Under the pieces are notes generated by a model. It had not been told where the DNA came from and ran no database searches. It worked only from the letters and a program-made list of their open reading frames with translations. DNA of 64,000 nt from Phycisphaeraceae bacterium (GTDB taxonomy: Bacteria; Planctomycetota; Phycisphaerae; Phycisphaerales; UBA1924): contig JAJTGZ010000007.1 of NCBI GenBank assembly GCA_021299385.1, positions 23,055 to 87,054 on the forward strand, in the 5' to 3' direction. Shown here piece by piece: positions 9,024-17,423 of this stretch (the stretch's first letter is position 1; each line of letters begins with the position of its first letter). Position numbers and translations under genes: made by a program.

Positions 9024-9506
9024 ATGACCACGCGCCCGACGATCGTGCCCCCCGCCCAGCCTTTGCCCAGGGTGCACACTCTTCGGTTCCGCCCGCGTTA
9101 CAACGAGTGCGACCCGATGGGCGTGGTGCATCATGCCGCGTATGTGCCGTGGCTGGAGATCGGGCGCACCGACCTGCTCCGCGCGGGGGGGATGACCTAC
9201 GCCCACCTCGAAGCCCTCGGCGTCCTGCTCGCGATCATCTCCGTGCATGTCAAGTACAAACGCCCGGCACGATACGACGACCTGCTCGAACTGACCACCA
9301 CCGTCGTCGGCGGCTCACGCGTGAAGATCGAGCACGCCTACGAACTGCGCCTCGTCGAGCCGGCGATCACGCCGCACAACCACCCCGACCCCACCCTGCT
9401 CCCCGGCGAGATGCCCCTGCTGGTTACCGCCAGCACGACGCTGGCGTGCATCGACCGCGCGGGGCGCCCGCAGGCTCTGCCGGAGTGGCTGGTGGTGCCC
9501 GGATAA
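9024..9506 (+). CDS. Hot-dog-fold acyl-CoA thioesterase (YbgC/FadM type)
   Basis: The 160-residue protein carries the 4HBT signature RFRPRYNECDPMGVVHHA with the catalytic Asp at D30, followed by YVPWLEIGRTDLLR and the central strand VKYKRPARYDDLLELTTTV. These are the landmarks of cytosolic acyl-CoA thioesterases of the YbgC/FadM group, which hydrolyse the thioester of acyl-CoA. It is divergent from the SRPBCC run and stands alone. Chain-length preference cannot be read from the sequence. Confidence 0.88.
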   Translation: MTTRPTIVPPAQPLPRVHTLRFRPRYNECDPMGVVHHAAYVPWLEIGRTDLLRAGGMTYAHLEALGVLLAIISVHVKYKRPARYDDLLELTTTVVGGSRVKIEHAYELRLVEPAITPHNHPDPTLLPGEMPLLVTASTTLACIDRAGRPQALPEWLVVPG

Positions 9507-9680
9507 ACCCCGTTGCGATCTCCGCTTCGTTGCGCCGGCCTCGGCAAAGGGCGTTTGCCGGGCTTCTGGGGTGTGTGATTTTGGGAGGACCCATAGGCCT
9601 GCCCGACCCCGCCGTGTGGCTCCTGAGCCATCGTGGCGCATCTCCACTTTTGATCGCCACTGCGCGGGGATGCGCGGGCA

Positions 9681-10325
9681 TCAATCGCCCTTGAGTTGCG
9701 CCTTGAAGACCGCCACGGCCAAGGCGCTGCCGACGATCGGACCGACGAGGTAGACCCAGGCCTGGCCAAAGCCTGCGCCCTGACCTGTAACCATGCTGAC
9801 AATGGCGGGGCAGAGGCCAACGGCGGGGTTGAACGCGCCGCCGGAGATCGGGCCACCGGCAAACGCGCCGACGAGCACAGCACCGCCGATCGCAAAGCCG
9901 TAGTAGGAATTGCCCGTGGTCTTGGGGTGCGTGGCGACGTTGAGGACGACCAGGACAAGCAGGAAGGTGAAGATGACCTCGACAGCGAGCACTGCCGAGA
10001 GCGACGCGCCTGCGGCGGGCTGCACGTTCATCGGCGCGTTGGTGAGCAGTTTGCTCAGCAACGCACCAAGAAGCCCCCCGGCAATCTGCGCGATGATGCA
10101 CGAGGCGGCCCGGCGAAGGTCGTGCGTGCCGCGGAGCCACAGCCCGATGGAGACGGCCGGGTTGTACTGCGCACCGGAAACGTGCCCACCCATATAGACC
10201 AGCACGGCTAGTGCCAGACCGATGACGACGGGTGCGAGCGTCCCGGCAAAGGCCACGGCCAGCCCGATGACCAGGACGAGGAAGAAGGTGCCAATGAACT
10301 CCGTCAACAAGCGTGGTGGGATCAT
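9681..10325 (-). CDS. Aquaporin / MIP-family channel
   Basis: The 214 residues form six hydrophobic segments with two half-helices carrying the NPA boxes: GAQYNPAVSIG near residue 55 and GGAFNPAVGL near residue 170. This is the duplicated fold of the major intrinsic protein family, which conducts water or small neutral solutes. Residues at the selectivity filter cannot be assigned safely without alignment, so water versus glycerol transport is open. It is convergent with the thioesterase and divergent from the polymerase gene. Confidence 0.9.
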   Translation of the reverse strand: MIPPRLLTEFIGTFFLVLVIGLAVAFAGTLAPVVIGLALAVLVYMGGHVSGAQYNPAVSIGLWLRGTHDLRRAASCIIAQIAGGLLGALLSKLLTNAPMNVQPAAGASLSAVLAVEVIFTFLLVLVVLNVATHPKTTGNSYYGFAIGGAVLVGAFAGGPISGGAFNPAVGLCPAIVSMVTGQGAGFGQAWVYLVGPIVGSALAVAVFKAQLKGD

Positions 10326-10442
10326 GAGGGGAATATACCCGTCCTAGACAAGGGTTTTTTTGGGGTGTCGGTTGGCGTGAGCGGTTATCCCGCGGGGGCA
10401 TCGTTAGGTATACAGTCGGGTTCTATAGAAGGGGCCTGGGAT

Positions 10443-11675
10443 ATGCCGTTGACGACTGTTTGGGTGGACATGGACGCGTACTTTGCCTCGGCCGAGCAGC
10501 ATCTTTGCCCGCGTCTGCGGGGCCGGCCTGTGGGTGTGGTGCCGGTGTTTACGCGGGATGGTCGGCCGGCGGAGGGGTCGTGCTGCATCGCGGTTTCGTA
10601 CCAGGCGCGCCCGAGCGGGGTGCGGACGGGTACGCCTGTGCACGAGGCGCGGCGGCTGTGCCCGGATATCCGCTTTGTGCACGCGCGGCCGGCCGAGTAC
10701 GTGCGCTTACACCACGCGATTGTGGGGATTGTCGAGTCGGTGTTGCCGGTGCACCGTGTGTATTCCATCGATGAACTGGCGTGCCGGCTTGATGGTGCCG
10801 AGCGTTGCCCGGTGTATGCGGCGAGCGTGGGTGTGGCGATCAAGCGTGCGATGCGGGAGCGTTTGAGCGACGCGCTGACGTGCTCGATCGGCGCGGCGCC
10901 CAACCGGCTGCTGGCGAAGGTGGCTGCCGACGCGCGCAAGCCCAACGGGCTGAACATCGTGGAGGACCGGATGCTGCCTGGGTGTTTGTATGATTTGGAC
11001 TTGGAGGACTGGCCGGGGATCGGCGGTGGGATGCGTGCGCGGTTTGAGCGTGCGGGTGTGATGACAACGGAGCAGATGTATGCGCTCACTGAGCATGAGA
11101 TGGCGCGGGTGTTTGGCTCGATCGACGGGCAGCGGTGGTGGATGCAGATACGGGGCTTTGACGTGCCGGAGAAGAGGACGGTGCGGCGGACGCTGGGGCA
11201 CCAGCACGTGCTGCCGCCTGAGAAGCGGGGCGCGGAGGAGGCGCGGTGCGTGCTGGTGCGTCTATTGACGAAGGCGGCGCAGCGTCTGCGGCGGGAAGGG
11301 TATCGTGCGGGTGAACTGGTGTGCGCTGGGCGGCTGCTGCCGGGGGGGCAGTGGTCGCGGCGGACGGTGCTGCCGCCGACAAGCTCGACGGGTGTGCTGC
11401 TGCGTGCGATGGCCGAGCAGTGGGCCAGTGCGCCGCGGTGCCGGTATATCACGGTTGCGGTAACCCTCGGGGCGATGACGCAGGCGGCGGGATCGCCGGG
11501 GCCGTTGTTTGAGGGGGAGAAGAGTGAGGAGCGGCTGGACCTGGCGGTGGACAAGATCAACGCGCGGTTTGGGTATGGGGCGGTGCGCCCGGCGTCGGCG
11601 GATGCGGTGTCGGCGCCGATGCGGATTTCGTTTACCAGCATCCCTGATCTGGAGATGCCGGACCTGCATGGGTGA
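10443..11675 (+). CDS. Y-family (DinB/Pol IV-like) translesion DNA polymerase
   Basis: The ATG at 10443 has GAAGGGG upstream and begins directly at the palm motif VDMDAYFASAEQ; the second metal-binding motif is YSIDELACRL. A helix-hairpin-helix segment (LEDWPGIGGGMRARFERAG) and a C-terminal little-finger region follow, giving 410 residues, the normal Pol IV length. The fingers region is divergent from E. coli DinB, so I give no symbol. It should copy damaged DNA. There is no adjacent imuA, dnaE2 or lexA, so this is not the ImuAB-DnaE2 cassette. Confidence 0.87.
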   Translation: MPLTTVWVDMDAYFASAEQHLCPRLRGRPVGVVPVFTRDGRPAEGSCCIAVSYQARPSGVRTGTPVHEARRLCPDIRFVHARPAEYVRLHHAIVGIVESVLPVHRVYSIDELACRLDGAERCPVYAASVGVAIKRAMRERLSDALTCSIGAAPNRLLAKVAADARKPNGLNIVEDRMLPGCLYDLDLEDWPGIGGGMRARFERAGVMTTEQMYALTEHEMARVFGSIDGQRWWMQIRGFDVPEKRTVRRTLGHQHVLPPEKRGAEEARCVLVRLLTKAAQRLRREGYRAGELVCAGRLLPGGQWSRRTVLPPTSSTGVLLRAMAEQWASAPRCRYITVAVTLGAMTQAAGSPGPLFEGEKSEERLDLAVDKINARFGYGAVRPASADAVSAPMRISFTSIPDLEMPDLHG

Positions 11676-11676
11676 G

Positions 11677-11703
11677 GGGGTGTGGGGGTGTGGGGGTGTG
11701 GGC
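11677..11703. repeat. Short G-rich tandem GTGTGGGG repeat
   Basis: Immediately after the polymerase stop, the eight-base unit GTGTGGGG is iterated about three times. The G runs could form a G-quadruplex on the plus strand. The rest of the spacer up to 11924 contains an unusually A+T-rich patch at about 11775-11790, likely promoter DNA for the next gene. Confidence 0.5.
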
Positions 11704-11924
11704 TGCGGTAGATGAGCATCTTGTTTGCATGCCTGGCTGCATGGATTATGGTCTGTCCGGAGGACGGGAAATCAGATAAAATAAATAAATCAGCGATCTT
11801 GCATAATTTCATGGCCCAGCAGTGGATTTCCTAATAATCTGCGGGCATAATACTCAGAAGTCCTTCTGTGATGTTGCGGCGGGATACCTGTTTGTCCCCG
11901 GCGGCGGGAAAAAGGAGTTTTTCA

Positions 11925-13076
11925 ATGGAGCGTTTTACTTGGCGGTTTGTCGCGTTGTCCCGCGCCAGCGGGTTGTTTGCGGTTGTGGCCTGCGCGGCCC
12001 TGGCCTCGGCGACGCCGGGGTTGGTCTACTTGGGGACGCTGGGCGGCACGTCGTCGGTTGGAGAGGGGATCAGTGCCTCTGGGACGACGGTTACGGGTTT
12101 TAGCAACACGACCAGCGGGCCGCTGCGGGCGTTCCGGTGGAGCGGTGGGAGCATGGCCAATCTCGGGACGCTCGGGGGCACGTTTTCCACCGGCACGGGC
12201 ATCAGCGCCGACGGGACAACGGTCGTGGGGTATGCACTCGATGCCGGGGGTGCCGCGCGGGCGTACCGGTCCGTCGGCGGCGGGGCAATGGAGAATCTGG
12301 GTGTGTTAGGTGGCACGGCCTCACGCGGGAGCGGAGCGAGCGGGGACGGCTCGGTGGTGGCCGGGTACAGCACGATCACGGGGAACACGGCCCAGCACGC
12401 CTTCCGCTGGGTCGGGGGTGTGATGACGGACATCCACGCGCCGGCGCTGGGGACCACATCATATGCTCACGCGATCAGTGCCGACGGCGCGGTGGTGGTG
12501 GGGCAGTACGTTCGCAGCAACGGGAACAGCGGGTCGTTCCGCTGGACGGCCGGGACGGGGATGCAGCCGATCGCGTTTTTAGGTGGGTTTGCGTCGGCGG
12601 CCTGGGGCGTGAACCCGGACGGGTCGGTGGTTGTGGGGGATGCGTCGTTCGAGTTTGGCACCGGGCCGAACGCGTACCGCTGGACGCTGAGCGGTGGGTT
12701 GCAGGACCTTGGGACGCTGGGCGGGATCGGCTCGACGGCGCGTGCGGTGAGTGCGGATGGATCGGTTGTGGTGGGCTTTAGCCGGGTTGATCCGACGGGT
12801 GGCGGTGCTGAGAACGCGTTTTTATACACCGACGCGCTGGGGATGGTGAACCTGAACACGTACCTGCCGACGCTGGGCATTGACCTGACGGGCTGGACGC
12901 TGACGCAGGCACGGGGCGTGAGTGCCGACGGGTCGGCGATCACGGGGTATGGCACGTTCAACGGGCAGACATTCAGCGCGTTCCTCATCACGGGGATTCC
13001 AGGGCCTGGCGCGGCGGCGCTGCTGGGCATGGGCGGGCTGCTGGCGGTGCGTCGGCGGCGGCAATTGCGAGCCTGA
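11925..13076 (+). CDS. Secreted HAF-repeat protein with C-terminal sorting signal
   Basis: The start at 11925 is set by AAAGGAG seven bases upstream. A signal peptide (MERFTWRF...ACAALASA) precedes repeats of about 45-55 residues containing the HAF motif: YLGTLGGTSS, ANLGTLGGTFS, ENLGVLGGTAS, QDLGTLGG, each followed by ISADG and AFRWS-like segments, consistent with a beta-propeller-like extracellular fold. The C-terminus reads IPGPGAAALLGMGGL then an Arg-rich tail, a PEP-CTERM-like sorting signal with PGP in place of PEP. Surface-exposed; function unknown. The next gene is 37 bases downstream and of the same class. Confidence 0.85.
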   Translation: MERFTWRFVALSRASGLFAVVACAALASATPGLVYLGTLGGTSSVGEGISASGTTVTGFSNTTSGPLRAFRWSGGSMANLGTLGGTFSTGTGISADGTTVVGYALDAGGAARAYRSVGGGAMENLGVLGGTASRGSGASGDGSVVAGYSTITGNTAQHAFRWVGGVMTDIHAPALGTTSYAHAISADGAVVVGQYVRSNGNSGSFRWTAGTGMQPIAFLGGFASAAWGVNPDGSVVVGDASFEFGTGPNAYRWTLSGGLQDLGTLGGIGSTARAVSADGSVVVGFSRVDPTGGGAENAFLYTDALGMVNLNTYLPTLGIDLTGWTLTQARGVSADGSAITGYGTFNGQTFSAFLITGIPGPGAAALLGMGGLLAVRRRRQLRA

Positions 13077-13113
13077 AACCTCTACCTGAAACCTCTTTTC
13101 CAAAGGATGACCC

Positions 13114-13785
13114 ATGAAGACTCTTCGTATCGCGGCCGTCGCCCAGGTGGCCTGCTTCGCGGTTGTGGCCTGTGCGGCCCTGGCGGTGCCGGCGCGGGGG
13201 GATGTGATTTTGTCGAACGTCTCGGGCCTGTCCGGGCCGAGCGTGCCGCACGTGGGAACAAGCATCGGGCCGACGTTTCCCCCGTCGGTCGCCGCGGACT
13301 TCACCAAGGCGGTGGGGATCACGACGGGGGCCAGCGAGCTTCGCTTGGACGCGATGCGTGTCTTGGTGACTTCCTCCCCGGCCCAACTGGGCGGGGGGAT
13401 TTACAGCGATGTCGGCGGGAACCCGGGCGTGCTGCTGGCCTCGTTGGCCACGCTGACGCTCGGGCAGATTCTCGAGCCGACCTTGGTCGTGTTGACGACG
13501 ACCGCAGACTTCACGCTCGGCGCCTCGACGACCTATTGGTTCGTGCTGACATCGCCGACAGGCGACAGCGACCTGAACTGGAATCGCTTGGAGCCCAACG
13601 TTGCGCCAAGCCCTGCCGGGGGGGTGGCTTTGGCCGGGTATCGCTTGAGCACCGACGGGGGGGCGTCGTGGAGTGTTTCGACGACTCCCAACGTTGTGGC
13701 AATCGAGGCCACTGTGATCCCCGCGCCCGGGGCTGCGGTGCTGCTGGGCCTGGGTGGACTGCTGGCGGCACGGCGGCGGCGGTGA
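13114..13785 (+). CDS. Secreted protein with C-terminal sorting signal (choice-of-anchor type)
   Basis: A clear signal peptide (MKTLRIAAVAQVACFAVVAC...ARG) is followed by a beta-rich domain of about 165 residues with GGIYSDVGGNPG and STTYWFVLTSPTGDSDLNW, which resembles the choice-of-anchor R domain of exosortase-sorted proteins. It ends IPAPGAAVLLGLGGL-AARRRR. An AAAGGATG before the ATG gives a ribosome-binding site. It probably shares a transcript with the HAF-repeat gene. No enzymatic motif is seen. Confidence 0.8.
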   Translation: MKTLRIAAVAQVACFAVVACAALAVPARGDVILSNVSGLSGPSVPHVGTSIGPTFPPSVAADFTKAVGITTGASELRLDAMRVLVTSSPAQLGGGIYSDVGGNPGVLLASLATLTLGQILEPTLVVLTTTADFTLGASTTYWFVLTSPTGDSDLNWNRLEPNVAPSPAGGVALAGYRLSTDGGASWSVSTTPNVVAIEATVIPAPGAAVLLGLGGLLAARRRR

Positions 13786-13910
13786 TGTCGGGTCCTGTGG
13801 TGGGTGCGGGGTTAGAAGGTGTTTTAGAAATCTAAGGTTGCGGGCTGGACGCCCAGGCCACCGTGAAGCCCGCCGATCGCGGGCGGGACGCCCGCTCCAC
13901 CGGGGACTCC

Positions 13911-14145
13911 GGTCGCGGGCGGGGACGCCCGCGCCACCGATCTGGCCAGCCAGCTCCGGTCGCGGGCGGGGACGCCCGCGCCACTGATCTGGCCAGCCGG
14001 CTCCGGTCGCGGGCGGGGACGCCCGCGCCACCGATCTGGCCAGCCGGCTCCGGTCGCGGGCGGGGACGCCCGCGCCACTGATCTGGCCAGCCGGCTCCGG
14101 TCGCGGGCGGGGACGCTCGCGCCACCGATCTGGCCAGCCGCATCT
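13911..14145. repeat. Tandem array of five 47-bp units, each with a hairpin
   Basis: Units begin at 13911, 13958, 14005, 14052 and 14099, an exact 47-base period. Each contains the palindrome GCGGGCGGGGACGCCCGC. Units alternate CACCGATCT and CACTGATCT (odd versus even), suggesting duplication of 94-bp dimers. Two shorter diverged copies precede the array at about 13835-13910. It lies between the converging sorting-signal gene and chemoreceptor gene, close to both stops. Together with flanking bases 13786-13910 this accounts for the gene-free stretch. Confidence 0.93.
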
Positions 14146-15792
14146 TTATATCTTGAACTTGCCGACGAGTTGCTGGAGGGTCTCGGCCTGGGCGGAGAGC
14201 TGGCTGGCGGCGCTGGCGGACTGGGTTGCGCCTTGGGTGGACTCGCGTGTAACGGCGTTGATCCGTTCGACGTTTTTGGCGATCTCGCCGCTGGCGGCAG
14301 ACTGCTCCTCGGCGGCGGCGGCGATGGACTGGACCATTGCGCGGAGGTTCTGGCTGCTGGCAGTAATCTTCGAGAGGGCGCTGCCCGCGCTGGCGGCGAG
14401 TTCGACGCCGGCGGTTACCTTGGTGGTGCCGGCCTGCATTTTGGAGACGGCCGTGGTGGTCTCGGTCTGGATCTCGCGGATGCTCTGGGCGACTTCTTCG
14501 GTGGCTTTCTGGGTGCGTTCGGCGAGTTTTCGCACCTCGTCGGCGACGACGGCGAAGCCCCGGCCGTGCTCGCCGGCGCGGGCGGCTTCGATGGCGGCGT
14601 TGAGTGCCAGGAGGTTGGTCTGGTCGGCGATATCGTTGATGACGCCGATGATCTGCCCGATCTGCTCGGACTTTTTGCCCAGGCTCGAGACGGCGCCTGC
14701 GCTCTCGTTGACCTGCTGGGCGATGCCCTTCATCTCGATGACGGTCTGCTGGACGACCTCCCCGCCGTCGTGGGCGTCTTTGCCTGAGTTCTCAGCGAAC
14801 TGCGATGCGTCGGCGGACTTTTTAGCGACCTCGATGACCGATGCGGACATCTCTTCGATCGCGGCGGAGACCTGCTGGGTCTGCTCCTGCTGGCTCTTCA
14901 TGCCCGTGGACATCTGCTCGGCGCTGGCAGCAATCTCGGTGCTGGCGGCGGCGACGTTCCGGGTGGTGCTGGCGACCTCTTGGATGAGCGTCTGCACGCG
15001 GGAAACGAACTGATTGAAGAAGCGGCCCATGTCGCTGAGTTCGTCGGTCTCGCTCTCGTCGAGGCGCTGGGTCAGGTCGTTGTTCTGGGTCATCTCGCCG
15101 ATCTTGGCGAGCATCGCGGCCAGGGGGAGCTTGAGCGAGCGGGAGATGAAAAAGCCGAAGATCATCACGATCAAGGCGGAGGCGGTCATCGTGGCGATGA
15201 TGTTCACTTTGGCAGACTGGGCTTGGGCGATGGCGGCCATGGTCTCTTGTTCTAGTTTGGTGGAGGTGGCAACGGAGAGTTCCTCGATTGCACCCTGGCT
15301 GATGGCGTAAAGCTCGGCCAGTTCGCCGGTTTGTATGGCGGCGGCGGCGTCTTTGGTCTTGCCCTCTCTGATGGCCAGGAGGTATTTGCTCTCGAAGATT
15401 TCGATGTACTTGTCAGACGCCGTGGTGGCCTTGGTAAAGAGGTCGCGGCTGTGTTCGTCGATGTTGCTGCGCCAATGGGTGATGCGCTCGCGGTACTGCC
15501 TGACGTTGTCGGCGTACTGGGTCAGGAGGGTCTGGACCGCCTCGGGCTTGGTGGCGACGAGTGCCTTGCGGATGCAGTGGTCGATGGGCAGCAGCGAGGC
15601 GGGAGGTGGCATGATGTCGGCCAGGAGGGTGCTGCGGTCGTTCAGCGCGTTGGCGACGGGGCTCCCGACGCGGATGTTTTCGACGGTGAAATAGACGTAC
15701 CCGCAGAGCAGAGCCATGACGACCATGACTGAAGCGGACATGACGTTGAGTCGGGCGTTGACACGGATGCGACGCATGGAAATGGAGCTCAT
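14146..15792 (-). CDS. Methyl-accepting chemotaxis protein
   Basis: From the ATG at 15792 (AGGAAG six bases upstream) the protein has 548 residues. Two membrane helices (about residues 16-38 and 195-217) enclose a mainly helical periplasmic sensor of 150 residues; a HAMP domain follows, then a long coiled-coil signalling domain whose tip contains [21 protein letters not shown] with [16 protein letters not shown], the contact site for CheA and CheW. The sensor resembles four-helix-bundle ligand-binding domains; ligand unknown. No che genes are nearby. The gene ends directly at the 47-bp repeat array. Confidence 0.93.
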   Translation of the reverse strand: MSSISMRRIRVNARLNVMSASVMVVMALLCGYVYFTVENIRVGSPVANALNDRSTLLADIMPPPASLLPIDHCIRKALVATKPEAVQTLLTQYADNVRQYRERITHWRSNIDEHSRDLFTKATTASDKYIEIFESKYLLAIREGKTKDAAAAIQTGELAELYAISQGAIEELSVATSTKLEQETMAAIAQAQSAKVNIIATMTASALIVMIFGFFISRSLKLPLAAMLAKIGEMTQNNDLTQRLDESETDELSDMGRFFNQFVSRVQTLIQEVASTTRNVAAASTEIAASAEQMSTGMKSQQEQTQQVSAAIEEMSASVIEVAKKSADASQFAENSGKDAHDGGEVVQQTVIEMKGIAQQVNESAGAVSSLGKKSEQIGQIIGVINDIADQTNLLALNAAIEAARAGEHGRGFAVVADEVRKLAERTQKATEEVAQSIREIQTETTTAVSKMQAGTTKVTAGVELAASAGSALSKITASSQNLRAMVQSIAAAAEEQSAASGEIAKNVERINAVTRESTQGATQSASAASQLSAQAETLQQLVGKFKI

Positions 15793-16113
15793 GGCTTGCT
15801 TCCTGGTTCGATCTAGGGTGAAGAGATGGGGACGGCGTGTTGACACTCAGTGAGGTGTTTGCATCGGATGGAGACTGCCGGCACTTTTCTGGCAGGTGAG
15901 AAAAACGGGTATGAGGACGGCGCTGGGGACGGTTGGGTGCGTGCAGGGGGTGATAAAAAGCTGGGCGGACGGCCGAGTGGGGGTGGGTGGTGCGGGGGGT
16001 TGCGGGTTCTCGGGCCTGGGCGGCGTGATGCCGCTATCGTGCGGGCTTCAGTGGATACAGCACCTGGCCAACCTGCACAGCCGAGCATCCTTGCACCGGG
16101 TGCGCGGAGCGAT

Positions 16114-17385
16114 ATGCGCCGTTCGGTAACCGACGGGTGCGCGTGGGCGGTGATGATGGGGTTTGGGGACCAGTTTTTGCCGGCGTTTGTGCTGGCGTTG
16201 CACCTTGGTGAGCGTTGGGCGGGTTTGATCGCGACGCTGCCCGGGTTTTTGGGTGCGCTGCTGACGCTGCTAACGCCGTGGGGGGTTGAAAAGTTTGGGA
16301 GCCACAAGAGGTGGACGGTTTTGGCGGCGTGGTTGCAGGCGTTGATGTTTGTGCCGCTGGTGGTTGCTGCGCTGGTGGGGAGTATGCCGGTGTGGGCGGC
16401 GTTTGCTGTGGTTGGGCTTTATCAGTTTGGTGGGTTGTCTGCGGGTGTGGGGTGGAGCACGTGGATAGCGACGATCGTGCCGGGGGATCGTCGGCCGGCG
16501 TTTTTCAGTTTTCGCAACCGGATGATCTGGATTTTTCAGTTGATCGCAATCTTCACGGCCGGGTGGGTGCTCGAGCAGTTTCCGGGTGAGCGTGCGCTGA
16601 TTGGCTTTGCGTTGGTGCTGTCGGTGGCGTGCGTGGCGCGTGGGGTGTCGGCGGTGCTGCTGGGGCGGATCAGCGAGCCGGTGCCGTTGCCGCATGGGCA
16701 CCGGACGGTGGGGTTTGTTGAGGTCGCCTCACGGCTGGGGCATGGGCCGGAGGCGAGGTTGATTGTGTATTTGTTCCTGGTGGCGTTTGCGACGAACATC
16801 TCGCTGGGGTTTTTGCCGCCGTTTGTGCTTGGTGCGCTGGGGGAGCCGAAGCAGAACTGGGCGCTGGTGATGGGCGCGATGATGGTGGGGCGGATTGCGA
16901 TCCTGTTTCCGCTGGGCGGGATCATCGGGCGGTTCGGGGCCAGGGGTGTGATGATGGCGGCGGGGGTTGGGATCGCGCTGGTGCACGGGCTTTTCCTGCT
17001 GACGTCGCAGGCCAGTGAGGTGCTCTCGCACGTGCCCGGGGTGGTCGGTGCGCACCCGAGGTTGGTGTATGTGATGGGTGTGCAGTTGATCGCGGGTGTG
17101 CTGTACGCGGCGTTTGACCTGACGAGCTGGCTGCTGCTGCTTCGGCACACGCGCGAGAGCGAGCGGACGAGCATGATTACGCTGACGTGGTCGTGCTTCT
17201 GGGTGTTTAGTTTCCTGGGCACGCTGGCCGGGTCGGGGGTGATCTCGGGGTTCCGGGTGGCGGGGAGCGAGCCGACGCAGTTTACGTACCAGGGGTATAT
17301 GTGGGTCTTTGCGGTCGGCACGGGGGTGCGGGTGCTGACGCTGTTGCCGCTGCTGACGTGGGTGCGGGGGCTGCCGAGGGATTGA
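16114..17385 (+). CDS. MFS transporter
   Basis: I start at the ATG at 16114 (GGAG just upstream), where membrane-protein-like sequence begins; the frame is open further upstream but the added 88 residues are G/R/W-rich and look like read-through. The 423 residues form about 11-12 hydrophobic segments with loops such as GDRRPAFFSFRNR after helix 4 and a second-half repeat IGRFGARGVMMAAG. This is the layout of major facilitator transporters. Substrate unknown. The preceding 320 bases (15793-16113) hold no other credible gene. Confidence 0.75.
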   Translation: MRRSVTDGCAWAVMMGFGDQFLPAFVLALHLGERWAGLIATLPGFLGALLTLLTPWGVEKFGSHKRWTVLAAWLQALMFVPLVVAALVGSMPVWAAFAVVGLYQFGGLSAGVGWSTWIATIVPGDRRPAFFSFRNRMIWIFQLIAIFTAGWVLEQFPGERALIGFALVLSVACVARGVSAVLLGRISEPVPLPHGHRTVGFVEVASRLGHGPEARLIVYLFLVAFATNISLGFLPPFVLGALGEPKQNWALVMGAMMVGRIAILFPLGGIIGRFGARGVMMAAGVGIALVHGLFLLTSQASEVLSHVPGVVGAHPRLVYVMGVQLIAGVLYAAFDLTSWLLLLRHTRESERTSMITLTWSCFWVFSFLGTLAGSGVISGFRVAGSEPTQFTYQGYMWVFAVGTGVRVLTLLPLLTWVRGLPRD

Positions 17386-17423
17386 GGGCTGCGTGCAGGC
17401 GTGGTTACTACAGTGGTGGACAC

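Noticed and set aside
11775-11860. Defined promoter for the HAF-repeat gene
   Set aside because: The region is A+T-rich, but no -35/-10 pair with proper spacing stands out enough to annotate.
13832-14143. Repetitive peptide frames in the 47-bp array (GAGVPARDRS-type)
   Set aside because: All frames are open simply because the repeat lacks stop codons; there is no ribosome-binding site or signal for translation.
13911-14145. CRISPR array
   Set aside because: The repeats are directly contiguous with no unique spacers and no cas genes nearby.
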